Positions 32,626-42,348 of a stretch of DNA of 64,000 bases are shown here, one piece after another. This DNA comes from JAJFFW01 sp965263375. Lineage in GTDB: Bacteria; Pseudomonadota; Alphaproteobacteria; Caulobacterales; Parvularculaceae. A program made the position numbers and the translations under genes. The stretch covers positions 930,001 to 994,000 of the forward strand of contig OZ253669.1 in assembly GCA_965263375.1 (NCBI GenBank), written 5' to 3'. How positions within the stretch are numbered: position 1 is the first letter of the stretch; every line of letters starts with the position of its first letter. The notes beneath the pieces are model-generated. The model saw only the letters and a program-made list of their open reading frames with translations, ran no database searches and was not told the DNA's origin.

Positions 32626-35463
32626 CTATCGGCCGAGCCGCTTAAGCAGGATCGGCGTGTGGACTTGGTCGGCCTTATAATTACCAGTCAAAGCGACCAT
32701 GACAATATTGACGCCTGCACGATAGGTCATTTCTCGCGCCCTAAGCCCGCCGCCGCTCAACGGAGATAAAGGACGGCCGAATTCATCCGCCGCCCAAGCG
32801 CCCGCCCAATCACGTCCCCCAATAATAAGGGGGGTAACTGCATCATTGCGCGCACCAGCCGTTTGTATCCATAGGGGCGTATTTTGCATGCGTCCTGGTA
32901 AATCTTCGAGGAGATAAAATGAACGTGTTAAAACATGGTCTTGCGGCATTTGGATAAGCGGCGGGGCGCCTAAACGCAGCAAAATTTCCCTTAATGCCTG
33001 ACGTTCGGGTGTTTCAAGCCCAGAAACGGCCCGTTCATCGTCGCGGGTGTCAAAAACAATGAGGCCGCCAAATCGCATAAAATTTTCAAGATTGGAAAGC
33101 GCAGCATCGGAGGGCGCTTCGGCGCCCGCTTCAATGGGCCAGTATAAAAATGGGTAGACGGATAAATCATCAACTTCAAGATCAACGCCAACCGGAGGGG
33201 CTGGTTCGATCGCTGTGCGCCGGAATAGTTCTTTTGACAGCGCTTTAAGGCCGCTTTTAGACATTTGGTCTATTTCAGGCGCCCCTGTAATGACATAGGC
33301 AAGGCGCGTATTAAGGGCGGCGGCGATGGTTTTGTCCGTTATCGGCGGATCTAACGGGGCCGCATTTTGCGCTGCTGCATCGGTGTAAGAAATGGGGTTT
33401 ATGCAAATAGCCAGAACAATAAGCGATAGGGTTGTCGCATGTCGGCCCAATCGGCCGCTTAACAACAGTGCGGCGAGTTGATCGAACGCGAGAAGTAAAA
33501 GCGCGATCGCCAGTAACGGTGCGCCCAAGACCTGCGGCGCTGCTTTGTCATAGGGCGCAATTGTAACCCGTTCTAAAGCCAATGGTTTAAGCGTGGTTTG
33601 CTCATTAACCGCGTTTACTGCTATGGGCGCATCGGGCGCGCCGTAAAGCCCTGGCAGACGGGTTGGTTCTGGGCCTTGCGCCGCTTCTCGCAGGGTAATC
33701 GGGGTCGCATTTGGACGGGGCGCGACAAGGCGGCCTTGGCCTGTTAGCCGGCGCAAGGCGACAAAGCGTTGTTCTGCTTTTTGTTTTTCGCTGGAGGGGG
33801 CGTTCACTTCTTGTGGGGCAATGGCGGAAAGGGCGGTCAATCGGCGCAGCATGTCGATGAAAACGCCAGATATTGGTAAGTCCGACCAAGTGGGCGTCGC
33901 CGTTACATGAAATAAGACAATGGCGCCGGCGCCTAGCCTAGCGCCGGTGACAATCGGCGTACCGTCAGCCAAGCTGGCCCAGGTGGCGTTAGCGGTGGCG
34001 CCGCTGGGTTCGGCCAGCACTTGTCTTTGTACACTGACATCCGTTGGCACAGGAAGGTCGGCGAAGGGGCCATTTGGATTAAAGTCGCCGATGGGCTGGG
34101 GCGCGTCCCACGACAATGCCCCGCCAAAGGCGCGCCCGCCGCCGCGTAAGGGGGCGGGTAAAAGCGCACTAAACTGTTCGGCGCGGCTCGATTTTGTCTG
34201 CAGTTCATCAGCGTCCGATTGGGCCGCCTCTGCAAGGGTTGGCCCAGCAAAGCGTAGAAGAACGCCGCCAGCCTCAATCCACTTTTTCAGTGTTCTTACT
34301 TCATCATCCCTCAGCCGTCCTGCGTCATCCAACACGATTACGGTTGCATCGGACTGGACCAAGTTAACGATGCTGTCGCTTACAAAGGATGCGTAAGGTG
34401 TTAAGGCTTTACGAACATAATAAGCCCCATTGAGAAGGTTATCAGCCCCCGCCGTATCCGCCTTTCGAAACCCAATAAGGGCGCGGCGTTCGCGGGCATC
34501 GATTAAACGGGTCGCCGCGGCGGACGCTACGCCTTCTATCCTTACGGAGGCTAAATCATTGCGCAACGCTAGCGGCAACCGTAAGTTGGCGTTTGTTTTG
34601 CTGACGCCGATGGGAAAATCGAGCAAAGCGCGCCCCAGCTCGCGGCCATCTCGCGCTGCCGCCACAATCTGGCCTCGCCAGGGCGCTTCAGCTTGTAAAC
34701 GTTCAGCTTCAAAAATTAGCGCGTTTGCATCTTGCTGTGTGACTTGGGGGGCGCCGACAGGCTTTAGTAAAATTGGCGCAGACGTTTCGGCTTTGTACAC
34801 CGTTAAGGCGCCGAGTTTTGACAGAACATCTGAAAACTGTTGTGCATCGGCGCTATGGGCGCCGTCGCTTAACCAACGAATTTCCGCATCCGCTATAGAA
34901 ATTTGTGAAGGATCAGTCGCGTCTTGCGAAGGCGGCAAGCGGGAAAGCGCAGACATGCGATCAGCGGCGAACGGCTCAGGCATGATCCGGGTTAACGCCT
35001 TGCGCGCCTGTTCTGTTGTAAACGGACCAATAGGCGCATCTGGGCTAAGCCCTGGGGCTGTCGGCGTAAGATAAATAGGCCGATCTTGCTGACTTATACT
35101 GGCGATGGCGCGGCGCATTGCGTCTTGTCGTCCGCGCCAGTCAGGCGCTGCCACATAGGTGTTATCGACGATCAGAACAAGCGGCCCGCGTTCTTCATTT
35201 GGCGGCGGTGCATTTAAGATCGGCCCAGCCAGAGCGATGATAATAAGTGCGGTGATCACCAATCGCAGAATGAGTAACCATAGCGGTGTGCGCTGTAGAG
35301 TTTGTTTTGTCTCGCTTAGCCCTTTTAAAAGAAAAAGGGCGGGGAAGGGCGCACGCCTGGGCGCAGGCGGCGCGGCGCGCAACAAAAACCATATCGCGGG
35401 CAATAGGACGAAAGCGGACAAAAGCCAGGGAGCTGTCCACGAAAGGGTGCTTAGTGATCCCAT
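32626..35463 (-). CDS. BatA/DUF4159 domain membrane protein
   Basis: A 945-residue protein. The N-terminus is a BatA-type aerotolerance domain with two membrane helices (about 10-28 and 58-78) around the linker APPAPRRAPFPALFLLKGL. A long periplasmic VWA/Rossmann-like body follows, then a further helix pair near 640-690. The C-terminal DUF4159 domain begins about 725 (RLAYVITGAPEIDQMSKSGL) and contains YPFLYWPIE and GGLIVFDTRD. It lies in the fixed order moxR - DUF58 - DUF4159 - membrane protein. Bat-like proteins in other bacteria act with MoxR ATPases in stress or envelope functions. No precise role is known for this alphaproteobacterial form. Confidence 0.9.
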   Translation of the reverse strand: MGSLSTLSWTAPWLLSAFVLLPAIWFLLRAAPPAPRRAPFPALFLLKGLSETKQTLQRTPLWLLILRLVITALIIIALAGPILNAPPPNEERGPLVLIVDNTYVAAPDWRGRQDAMRRAIASISQQDRPIYLTPTAPGLSPDAPIGPFTTEQARKALTRIMPEPFAADRMSALSRLPPSQDATDPSQISIADAEIRWLSDGAHSADAQQFSDVLSKLGALTVYKAETSAPILLKPVGAPQVTQQDANALIFEAERLQAEAPWRGQIVAAARDGRELGRALLDFPIGVSKTNANLRLPLALRNDLASVRIEGVASAAATRLIDARERRALIGFRKADTAGADNLLNGAYYVRKALTPYASFVSDSIVNLVQSDATVIVLDDAGRLRDDEVRTLKKWIEAGGVLLRFAGPTLAEAAQSDADELQTKSSRAEQFSALLPAPLRGGGRAFGGALSWDAPQPIGDFNPNGPFADLPVPTDVSVQRQVLAEPSGATANATWASLADGTPIVTGARLGAGAIVLFHVTATPTWSDLPISGVFIDMLRRLTALSAIAPQEVNAPSSEKQKAEQRFVALRRLTGQGRLVAPRPNATPITLREAAQGPEPTRLPGLYGAPDAPIAVNAVNEQTTLKPLALERVTIAPYDKAAPQVLGAPLLAIALLLLAFDQLAALLLSGRLGRHATTLSLIVLAICINPISYTDAAAQNAAPLDPPITDKTIAAALNTRLAYVITGAPEIDQMSKSGLKALSKELFRRTAIEPAPPVGVDLEVDDLSVYPFLYWPIEAGAEAPSDAALSNLENFMRFGGLIVFDTRDDERAVSGLETPERQALREILLRLGAPPLIQMPQDHVLTRSFYLLEDLPGRMQNTPLWIQTAGARNDAVTPLIIGGRDWAGAWAADEFGRPLSPLSGGGLRAREMTYRAGVNIVMVALTGNYKADQVHTPILLKRLGR

Positions 35464-35506
35464 GAAGGGCGCCCCCTTTTATAACGCTCTGTAGTCTTTG
35501 AAAATT

Positions 35507-36475
35507 CTACCATTGCGTTGCTTTCGGGTCGCTTAGCGCCGCGTAAAGCGCCAGCAGGGCGGTTTCAGCAGGGTTATCCGTTCGGTGGGGAATGAACGCC
35601 CAGCCAAGGCGGCGCGCTGTTTGTTCAAGGCGCTCGCGATGGGCAAGGAAACGTGCACGATATGGTTTTGCTAAACCACTAGCGTCGGCCACAGTCAGCC
35701 GTTCTTTGCTAACAATGTCGCGAAACTCTGTGCGGCCAGAAAAAGGAAAAATCTCCTCAGACGGATCGATTACTTGAACGAGAGCCCCGCTAACGCCTTG
35801 CGCGCCTAGCCGGTGAGCGGCGTTTTCAATTCTTTCAATTTCGGTGAAAAAGTCGCTAAAGAATAAAGCTTTCGCGCCCGGCGGTGGGGGCGCAAAATCA
35901 CTTTTTTCCGTAAGTTGAGAGCTTTCTTCTTTCAGTAAAATCTCAAGTATGCGCGCAGGCGCCTTGCGCCCCTGAAACGGACCGCGCATGGTTGGCCAGG
36001 TTTGTGTGAATGGGCCTGAGATAAGGCCTATGCGTTCACCAGCGTCACTTAATAACATGGTGACGGCGGCGGCCAATATGTCTGCACGGCGGCGCTTAGT
36101 TGGTAAGGGCGGTGCTTTGGGGGATTTTGCGCGCGCATGGCCCGCCCAGGCGTAATCTAAAGAGGGCGATGGGTCACGCCAAATCCAAACGCTTGCTGCG
36201 GTTTCCCATTCATTTTGGCGTACATAAAGTCTGTCGCCAGAACGGGCCGATTGGCGCCAATCGATGGCTTGGGCCGGATCGGTTTGAGTGTACGGACGAT
36301 GCTGCCAAAAGCTTTCGCCCGGGCCAGCGCGCTTGCGTCCATGAAAGCCGGTGGCGACGGTTTGCGCCGTGCGTGTTGCTTGCATCATCAGGGCCGGGAA
36401 CAAATCGGCTAACGTCTCGGCGTCATGTTGAACGACGAGGGCGTCATCAAAAGAAGGGCGCAGAACCGGCGTCAT
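35507..36475 (-). CDS. DUF58 domain protein
   Basis: A 322-residue soluble protein of the DUF58 family that pairs with MoxR ATPases. The hallmark segment is HRPYTQTDPAQAIDWRQSAR near residue 60, followed by LYVRQNEWE. The C-terminal half has a VWA-like fold. No membrane helix is visible, unlike many DUF58 proteins that carry two N-terminal helices. In studied systems the DUF58 member is thought to be a target or adaptor of the MoxR chaperone. It sits 19 bases after moxR and 43 bases before the BatA/DUF4159 gene, all on one strand. Confidence 0.92.
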   Translation of the reverse strand: MTPVLRPSFDDALVVQHDAETLADLFPALMMQATRTAQTVATGFHGRKRAGPGESFWQHRPYTQTDPAQAIDWRQSARSGDRLYVRQNEWETAASVWIWRDPSPSLDYAWAGHARAKSPKAPPLPTKRRRADILAAAVTMLLSDAGERIGLISGPFTQTWPTMRGPFQGRKAPARILEILLKEESSQLTEKSDFAPPPPGAKALFFSDFFTEIERIENAAHRLGAQGVSGALVQVIDPSEEIFPFSGRTEFRDIVSKERLTVADASGLAKPYRARFLAHRERLEQTARRLGWAFIPHRTDNPAETALLALYAALSDPKATQW

Positions 36476-36494
36476 ATTTACTCTGTCGGGCTTT

Positions 36495-37484
36495 TTATGA
36501 AGCGTTAAGAGCCTTTTGCGTCAGCTCGTCAATAAAATCGTCAATCGCAATATTTTCTGAGCGCGCCGCGAAATTAAGCGCCATTCGGTGGCGCAGCACT
36601 GGCTTTGCGAGTAATGCGATATCATCCAATGAAGGCGAGGGCCGTCCGTCTACAAGAGCGAGCGCTCGCGCAGCAAGCGATAGGGCTTGGCTTGCCCTTG
36701 GGCCTGGTCCCCAAGCTACAAAATTACGAACATTTTCTTGCGCATCTTGATCGGGACGGGCGCTGCGCACGAGCTTCAAGATTGTGTCCACAATTTTCTC
36801 GCCAATCGGCATCTGGCGGACCAGCGCTTGTGCGTTGATCAAGTCTTGGCTCGTCATCGCTTCGGCGAGCGACGGCGCTTCAGCACCGGTTGTGGCGGCT
36901 AGCATTTGTTTTTCCGCCTCGAGGGCGGGGTAGTCGATATTGATTTGGAATAAAAAGCGGTCAAGCTGTGCTTCCGGCAGGGGATAGGTGCCTTCTTGCT
37001 CAATCGGGTTTTGCGTTGCGATAACATGAAAAGGGCGGGGCAGGTCGTGGCGAGCGCCAGCGACGCTGACATGTTGTTCTTGCATAGCCTGCAACAGCGC
37101 TGATTGGGTCCGCGGGCTTGCCCGGTTAATTTCGTCCGCCATCAAAAGCTGACAAAATACAGGGCCTGGTAAAAAGCGGAAGGCGCGCTTGCCGTCGGCG
37201 CTTTCTTCTAGCACTTCAGAGCCTAAAATATCCCCAGGCATTAAGTCGGGGGTAAATTGTACGCGTTTGTTGGAAAGTCCCACGGCGGCGCCGATGGAGG
37301 TTGCAAGAAGCGTTTTGGCAAGACCTGGGGCGCCGACAAGTAAGACATGGCCGCCCGCCGCCAAAGAAGCGAGCGAAAGGGTTAAAACCGCGTCTTGGCC
37401 AAAAATCACCGATTTTAGAGCGCTTCTTGCGGCTGAGAACCGCGCGGCGGCGGTGTCAAACTCTTTAAGGATGTCAGAAGTCAT
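36495..37484 (-). CDS. moxR: MoxR-family AAA+ ATPase
   Basis: A 329-residue AAA+ chaperone-like ATPase. Walker A is GAPGLAKT near residue 52, Walker B is LLMADEINR near 113 and sensor 1 is ATQNPIEQEGTYPL. A C-terminal lid domain contains FVAWGPGPRASQAL. MoxR proteins help fold or activate partner VWA and DUF58 proteins. This is the first gene of the four-gene minus-strand unit and diverges from sppA across 323 bases. The start ATG at 37484 has no strong ribosome-binding site. Confidence 0.95.
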   Translation of the reverse strand: MTSDILKEFDTAAARFSAARSALKSVIFGQDAVLTLSLASLAAGGHVLLVGAPGLAKTLLATSIGAAVGLSNKRVQFTPDLMPGDILGSEVLEESADGKRAFRFLPGPVFCQLLMADEINRASPRTQSALLQAMQEQHVSVAGARHDLPRPFHVIATQNPIEQEGTYPLPEAQLDRFLFQINIDYPALEAEKQMLAATTGAEAPSLAEAMTSQDLINAQALVRQMPIGEKIVDTILKLVRSARPDQDAQENVRNFVAWGPGPRASQALSLAARALALVDGRPSPSLDDIALLAKPVLRHRMALNFAARSENIAIDDFIDELTQKALNAS

Positions 37485-37807
37485 AGACCTATAATCATTG
37501 ATGTTTTTGACCGAATTAGGGTTGTGGCCGAATTTTCGCTATTTGACCAATTGTTTTGCGGGGTGCGACGGCCTTTCCTGCTCGTTTCAAAGCCCTCAAC
37601 GCCCCTTAGCAAAACCCGCCCCTTAGCAAAACCAATGTCAAGTCTTGTGATTTATATCGTAAGGCCAAATATACCTTTGCGTCGTAAATTTCATAAAACG
37701 CGATGATAAAAGATCATTTACGTTCTTGTTGAACGCTATGGGGTCTGTAATCATATTACCGACGGCAGAGCGATTAGGCTTTGGCAAGTTAAAAGGGGTT
37801 TTGGGCG
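37485..37807. other. Divergent promoter region moxR / sppA
   Basis: These 323 bases hold no gene. They must contain the promoters for the moxR operon (minus) and sppA (plus). A 17-bp unit is tandemly repeated at 37600-37633. I see no clear operator palindrome. Confidence 0.5.
37600..37633. repeat. 17-bp perfect tandem repeat between moxR and sppA
   Basis: CGCCCCTTAGCAAAACC occurs at 37600-37616 and again, without a spacer, at 37617-37633. It could be a duplicated regulator site or simple replication slippage. Confidence 0.8.
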
Positions 37808-39700
37808 TTGTCACAAACACAAAATTTCAGCATTTGGGGGTTCTTCAAAGGGTTCGGGAAGCTTTTGATCGGCCTTTTGTTGCTATTGCAAGGAATTATT
37901 GGACTGTTTGTCCTGTTGATCACGATCGGTTTAATAACCGCGGCGATGAATAATTTTTCTGGCGGCCAGGATACAGCTAAGGTGCCACAGGGCGCGGCTT
38001 TGTTAATCAATCCGGCGGGTGTGCTGGTCGAGCAAGCTGAAATAGGTGATCCTTTTCAAGAGGCCGTGAACGAAGCCTTTGGTGCGCGAACACAGTCACA
38101 GATTGAGGTGCACGACATGGTGCGCGCCATTCGTGAGGCGAAAGACGATGACCGCATCAGCGGGATCGTTTTGAGCTTAGGGCTATTAAATGCGCCATCG
38201 TCAAGCGCTTCAAAGCTGCATTATATCGGTGACGCGCTCGAGTCGTTTAAAACCTCCGGCAAGAAGATCATTGCTGTTGGGGATTACTATAGCCAAGAAC
38301 AATACATGCTCGCCGCTTATGCGGATGAAGTTTATTTGAATGATTATGGCAACATCGTTCTTTACGGATTTGGGCGTTATACAATGTATTATAAGTCGTT
38401 CTTGGAGCGCCTTAATGTCACCCGACATGTGTTCCGTGTTGGGACATTTAAAGCAGCTGTTGAGCCCATTTCGCGCGATGACATGTCGCAAGAGGTGAAA
38501 GAGGCTAATCTCGCTTATCTCAATGTGCTGTGGGACCAATATCTTGAGGCTGTCACTGAGGCGCGGGGCGAAAAGCTCGCCGGCGATATTCGCCGATATG
38601 CTGATGAGATTGGCGGGATTTTGCGTGAATCAAATGGCGATTTTGCAAAAGCCGCCCTGGATTATGGTTTGGTGGACGGACTTAAGTCTCGCGCGGCGCA
38701 GCGCGCTTATTTGAAGGAAGTCTTTGGTCCTGATAAAGAAGATAAAGGCTTTAAAAATATCGATTATGCTCAATATCTTGATGCTATTGGGCATGAAAAA
38801 GACGGCGATGCGCCCAATGTTGCGATTGTTACAGCTGCGGGCGTAATTATGGATGGCCAGCAGCCTTCCGGCGTAGCAGCGGGCGGTGATACGATCGCGA
38901 AATATCTTAAAGAAGCGCTAGAGGATGATGAAGTCAAAGCGGTTGTGCTGCGCGTTGATAGTCCCGGCGGGTCAGCCTTTGCCTCTGAAGTGATGCGTGA
39001 CGGCGTCTTGGCCCTAAAAGAAGCGGGAAAACCTGTGGTGGTCTCCATGGGATCGCTTGCCGCGTCCGGAGGATATTGGATTTCAGCGCCGGCAGATGAA
39101 ATTTGGGCGGCGCCAACAACCCTCACTGGATCAATCGGCATCTTTGGATATTTCACCACTTTCGAGAACACCGCTGCAGAATTAGGCGTGTATACCGATG
39201 GGGTAGGCACATCAGCTTTATCATCATTCTTAGCAACCGGTATTGGTCCATTGCCGGAAGCTGGGGCAGATATTATCCAACAATCCATCGAAAATGGTTA
39301 TGATCGTTTCTTGAACGTTGTTAGCGAGGGGCGTGGGCTTGAGACGTCTTATGTCGACCAAGTCGGGCAAGGGCGCATTTGGATTGGTGAAACTGCCCTT
39401 GAGCTTAAGCTGGTTGACCATCTTGGCGACATCGATGCCGCGATTGCCGCCGCGGCTAACCTTGCCAAGTTAGAGGACTATGATCGGGTTGAGATCATCG
39501 ACACCATGTCGCCTTTTGAGCGGCTTTTCTCAACGGGTGCTGCTCGGATAATGAAAGCTGCTGGCTTTAGTGAAGCGTCAGCGAGAGCGAACAGCTCAAC
39601 TTTGCGGAAGCTGATAGCTAAAGCTGAGGATCAATTTGAGTTCTTTGAACAGTTTAATGATCCAAGCGGCGCCTATGCGCGCTGTTTGACATGTGAGTAA
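37808..39700 (+). CDS. sppA: Signal peptide peptidase SppA, 67K type
   Basis: Inner-membrane serine protease that degrades cleaved signal peptides. The 630-residue double-domain form has one N-terminal membrane helix (about 18-46). The Ser/Lys dyad is Lys215 in VGTFKAAVEP of the first half and Ser420 in GSLAASGGYW of the second, close to Lys209/Ser409 of the E. coli enzyme. The start is a TTG at 37808 (MSQTQNFSIW) with AAAAGGGG upstream. A loose 8-bp inverted repeat spans the stop codon (39694-39731). sppA separates the moxR group from the DUF1285-nudix-cca group. Confidence 0.94.
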   Translation: MSQTQNFSIWGFFKGFGKLLIGLLLLLQGIIGLFVLLITIGLITAAMNNFSGGQDTAKVPQGAALLINPAGVLVEQAEIGDPFQEAVNEAFGARTQSQIEVHDMVRAIREAKDDDRISGIVLSLGLLNAPSSSASKLHYIGDALESFKTSGKKIIAVGDYYSQEQYMLAAYADEVYLNDYGNIVLYGFGRYTMYYKSFLERLNVTRHVFRVGTFKAAVEPISRDDMSQEVKEANLAYLNVLWDQYLEAVTEARGEKLAGDIRRYADEIGGILRESNGDFAKAALDYGLVDGLKSRAAQRAYLKEVFGPDKEDKGFKNIDYAQYLDAIGHEKDGDAPNVAIVTAAGVIMDGQQPSGVAAGGDTIAKYLKEALEDDEVKAVVLRVDSPGGSAFASEVMRDGVLALKEAGKPVVVSMGSLAASGGYWISAPADEIWAAPTTLTGSIGIFGYFTTFENTAAELGVYTDGVGTSALSSFLATGIGPLPEAGADIIQQSIENGYDRFLNVVSEGRGLETSYVDQVGQGRIWIGETALELKLVDHLGDIDAAIAAAANLAKLEDYDRVEIIDTMSPFERLFSTGAARIMKAAGFSEASARANSSTLRKLIAKAEDQFEFFEQFNDPSGAYARCLTCE

Positions 39701-39828
39701 TCGTCGGATCTGCGATTGCAGGCATTACTCATACGCATTGAACGAATAGTGTTTAAAGGCGCGCGGGCGGCATGGACTTCATGCTCGCTCGCGCTTTCTT
39801 TTACGTTACAACCGCGAAGGGAATATGG

Positions 39829-40398
39829 ATGGATCTAATGCGTTATGCGGCGGATTTGGCTGAACAAACAGGGGACGGTGAGAAGGCTCCCCCGGTTGAG
39901 AAATGGAATCCAACCTATTGCGGGGAAATCGATCTCACCATTCGTAAAGATGGTGTCTGGATTCATGAGGGAACACCCATCGGTCGCGCCCGGTTGGTAA
40001 GGCTTTTATCGACCGTTATTCGCAAAGACCCAGATGGTTTTTATTTCGTCACCCCGGCGGAAAAATTGAAATTTACCGTTGAAGACGCGCCGTTTTTGGC
40101 GGTTTTAATGCGGGCCGAAGGGACTGGTCCTGCTAATAGGTTGATTTTTACAACAAATGTGGGGGAAGAAATCACCGCCGGTCCCCAGCATCAGATTGAG
40201 ATGCGCAAGAAAGATGCAAATGCGCCGCCACAACCCTATATACATGTGCGTCGTGGATTAGATGCGCTAATTGCGCGTTCAGTCTTTTATGACCTTGTCG
40301 CAATGGGCGAAACACGCTCCATTGACGGGCGGGATTTTTTTGGGATTTGTTCTGACGGCGATTTTTTTCCGTTGGCGGATGAAGAGTTGATTGTTTAA
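39829..40398 (+). CDS. DUF1285 domain protein
   Basis: A 189-residue protein of a family common in proteobacteria with no defined activity. Family features are CGEIDLTIRKDGVWIHEGTP, which begins a small beta domain, YFVTPAEKLKFTVEDAPFLA, and the second beta domain ending DFFGICSDGDFFPL. It is first of a tight three-gene unit with CoA pyrophosphatase and the CCA-adding enzyme, an order recurrent in alphaproteobacteria. The start is uncertain. I chose the ATG at 39829, preceded by AAGGGA; the frame also opens at 39772, which would add 19 residues with a hydrophobic look. Confidence 0.88.
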   Translation: MDLMRYAADLAEQTGDGEKAPPVEKWNPTYCGEIDLTIRKDGVWIHEGTPIGRARLVRLLSTVIRKDPDGFYFVTPAEKLKFTVEDAPFLAVLMRAEGTGPANRLIFTTNVGEEITAGPQHQIEMRKKDANAPPQPYIHVRRGLDALIARSVFYDLVAMGETRSIDGRDFFGICSDGDFFPLADEELIV

Positions 40399-40410
40399 GA
40401 AGGGTGTTTT

Positions 40411-41085
40411 GTGAGCGTTACCGGGCAAGCATTTACAGGAGTTGGCGGTGTTGATTGGCGCTCGCAGATAGAGCAAAACATACAAACTGCGCCAGCGAGA
40501 GACAAGAAGGCGCTGTTCCGCGAGCTTAATCCCCATCTTGTCGGCGATACCCGGTTTGAATCGCGTTGGCGCAAAACGCGCAAAGATGCCGCCGTTTTAA
40601 TCCCGATTATTGCGCACCCTGAACCAACAGTTTTGCTAACAGTGCGCGCTAGCGATATGCCCTCCCACCCCGGACAAATAGCTTTGCCTGGTGGACGCGT
40701 GCATGCTGAGGATCAAGGCCCGATTGACACTGCATTGCGCGAAACTGAAGAAGAGGTGGGTATCCCCCGTGATCACGTTGAGGTAATTGGCTCTTTAGGG
40801 ATCCATGAAGGGGGGCACGGTTTCGCCGTAACGCCTGTCATTGGTATTGTTTCTCCCGAGGCGCCGATCGTTAATTGCCCTCGGGAGGTTGCTGAATCTT
40901 TCCAAACGCCGCTCTCCTTTTTGGCGGATCAAAGCAATCACGTCAAAGAAGAACGTGAGCTTGAAGGCGTTCCCTATTATATGTACGCCATGCCCTATGA
41001 TCGTTTCCATATTTGGGGCCTAACGGCGGGAATTTTGCGCTCACTTAGTGAATTGATGAATAATCAACCGGCGTCTAGTGGCTGA
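40411..41085 (+). CDS. CoA pyrophosphatase (nudix hydrolase)
   Basis: A 224-residue nudix enzyme that cleaves CoA and its derivatives to 4'-phosphopantetheine and 3',5'-ADP. The nudix box is ALRETEEEVGI within the segment starting GGRVHAED, and the CoA-type NuCoA motif is represented by MPSHPGQIALPGG. The start is GTG with AAGAAGGG spanning the DUF1285 stop. The end overlaps the cca start by 8 bases, so translation is coupled. Resembles E. coli YeaB/NudL and mitochondrial NUDT8. Confidence 0.93.
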   Translation: MSVTGQAFTGVGGVDWRSQIEQNIQTAPARDKKALFRELNPHLVGDTRFESRWRKTRKDAAVLIPIIAHPEPTVLLTVRASDMPSHPGQIALPGGRVHAEDQGPIDTALRETEEEVGIPRDHVEVIGSLGIHEGGHGFAVTPVIGIVSPEAPIVNCPREVAESFQTPLSFLADQSNHVKEERELEGVPYYMYAMPYDRFHIWGLTAGILRSLSELMNNQPASSG

Positions 41086-42346
41086 TGATCACGATAATCT
41101 AACGTTGTTGCCGACTGAAAAGTTGACTAATTTTCAGTGGGCTGAGAAAGGCGCGGGCCTTGCGGTTATGGCGGCGCTAGAGGACGCCTCAAAAGGGGCG
41201 TCGCGGTTTGTCGGCGGCTGTGTGCGTGACAGTTTGATGGGGATTACGCCCCACGATATTGATATCGCGACGCAGCTTTCCCCTGAAAAAGTGACTGCCG
41301 CCGCAAAAGCCGCGGGCCTAAAGGCGGTGGCGACAGGCCTTGATCATGGCACGATCACTGTGGTGAGCGATAAGGTAGGGGTCGAGGTCACAACCCTTCG
41401 CAAAGATGTTTCCACTGATGGGCGCCGCGCCGTGGTCGCTTTTACCAATGACTGGGCTGAGGATGCGGCCCGGCGCGACTTCACCATCAATGCACTTTAT
41501 CTGACAGCTGACGGAAAATTATTTGACCCAGTTGGCGGGCTCGACGATGCCAAGGCGAAGTCTGTGCGTTTTATCGGCGACCCGAACGCCCGCATAAAAG
41601 AAGACTATTTACGGATTTTACGCTTCTTTCGTTTTTCAGCCCGGTTTGCGCAAAGAATGGACAAGGACGGGATTGCCGCCTGCACAGCGCAAAAACAAGG
41701 CATCATCACGCTTTCAGCAGAGCGTATTGGCGATGAGGTTGTGAAGATCTTAGCGTTATCGAATGCCGCTGAAGCGGTGCAGTCAATGAATGATGCGGGT
41801 GTTCTTCAGATGATCTGGCCTTTCGGCGCTGATATTGAAAGGCTGGCGCGACTTAAAAGCTTGTCTCCGAATTTTGATGCTGCACTTGGGCTTGCCGCCC
41901 TATACGGCCAGAATGATGAAACCGCCGACGGCGTTCGTCTTGATCGCACTTTGCGCCTTTCTAATCAGACGGCGAAGCGGCGGCAGTTGGCGATTGTGAA
42001 TGCATCTTTGATTGCACCACTGATTGTTAAAGGGGCTGGTTTTGACGAACGGAGCGCCCGCGCCGCTCTCTATCGGATTGGCGCTCACGCATGGGACGAT
42101 GCATTGCACCTTGCAGCAGTGTGGGAGGCGGCGGCGGACAAATCCGTTTACCAGTGTTTGCGCGACTTTCCTGACCATTGGACACCGCCTGTCTTTGCGA
42201 TAGGGGGAGAGGATGTATTGGCCCTTGGTGTTGAGAAAGGTCCTAAAATAGCGGCGCTTCTAAAAGCAGTAGAGGACCAGTGGATTGCGGAGGATTTTCC
42301 TCCTGAAGCACGCGTGCGCGAGATTTTGCATAAGACTAAGAAATAG
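41078..42346 (+). CDS. cca: CCA tRNA nucleotidyltransferase
   Basis: A 422-residue class II enzyme that adds or repairs the 3' CCA end of tRNAs. The nucleotidyltransferase head contains FVGGCVRDSLMG and the catalytic Asp pair in HDIDIAT. EDAARRDFTINALY and DYLRILRFFRFSARF form the neck and primer-binding motifs. The C-terminal helical domain is diverged. The start is a GTG at 41078 inside the end of the nudix gene. No HD phosphohydrolase domain is present, unlike the E. coli enzyme. Confidence 0.95.
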   Translation: MADDHDNLTLLPTEKLTNFQWAEKGAGLAVMAALEDASKGASRFVGGCVRDSLMGITPHDIDIATQLSPEKVTAAAKAAGLKAVATGLDHGTITVVSDKVGVEVTTLRKDVSTDGRRAVVAFTNDWAEDAARRDFTINALYLTADGKLFDPVGGLDDAKAKSVRFIGDPNARIKEDYLRILRFFRFSARFAQRMDKDGIAACTAQKQGIITLSAERIGDEVVKILALSNAAEAVQSMNDAGVLQMIWPFGADIERLARLKSLSPNFDAALGLAALYGQNDETADGVRLDRTLRLSNQTAKRRQLAIVNASLIAPLIVKGAGFDERSARAALYRIGAHAWDDALHLAAVWEAAADKSVYQCLRDFPDHWTPPVFAIGGEDVLALGVEKGPKIAALLKAVEDQWIAEDFPPEARVREILHKTKK

Positions 42347-42348
42347 GT

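Noticed and set aside
39694..39731. 8-bp inverted repeat across the sppA stop
   Set aside because: Long loop and no T-run, so not a convincing terminator.
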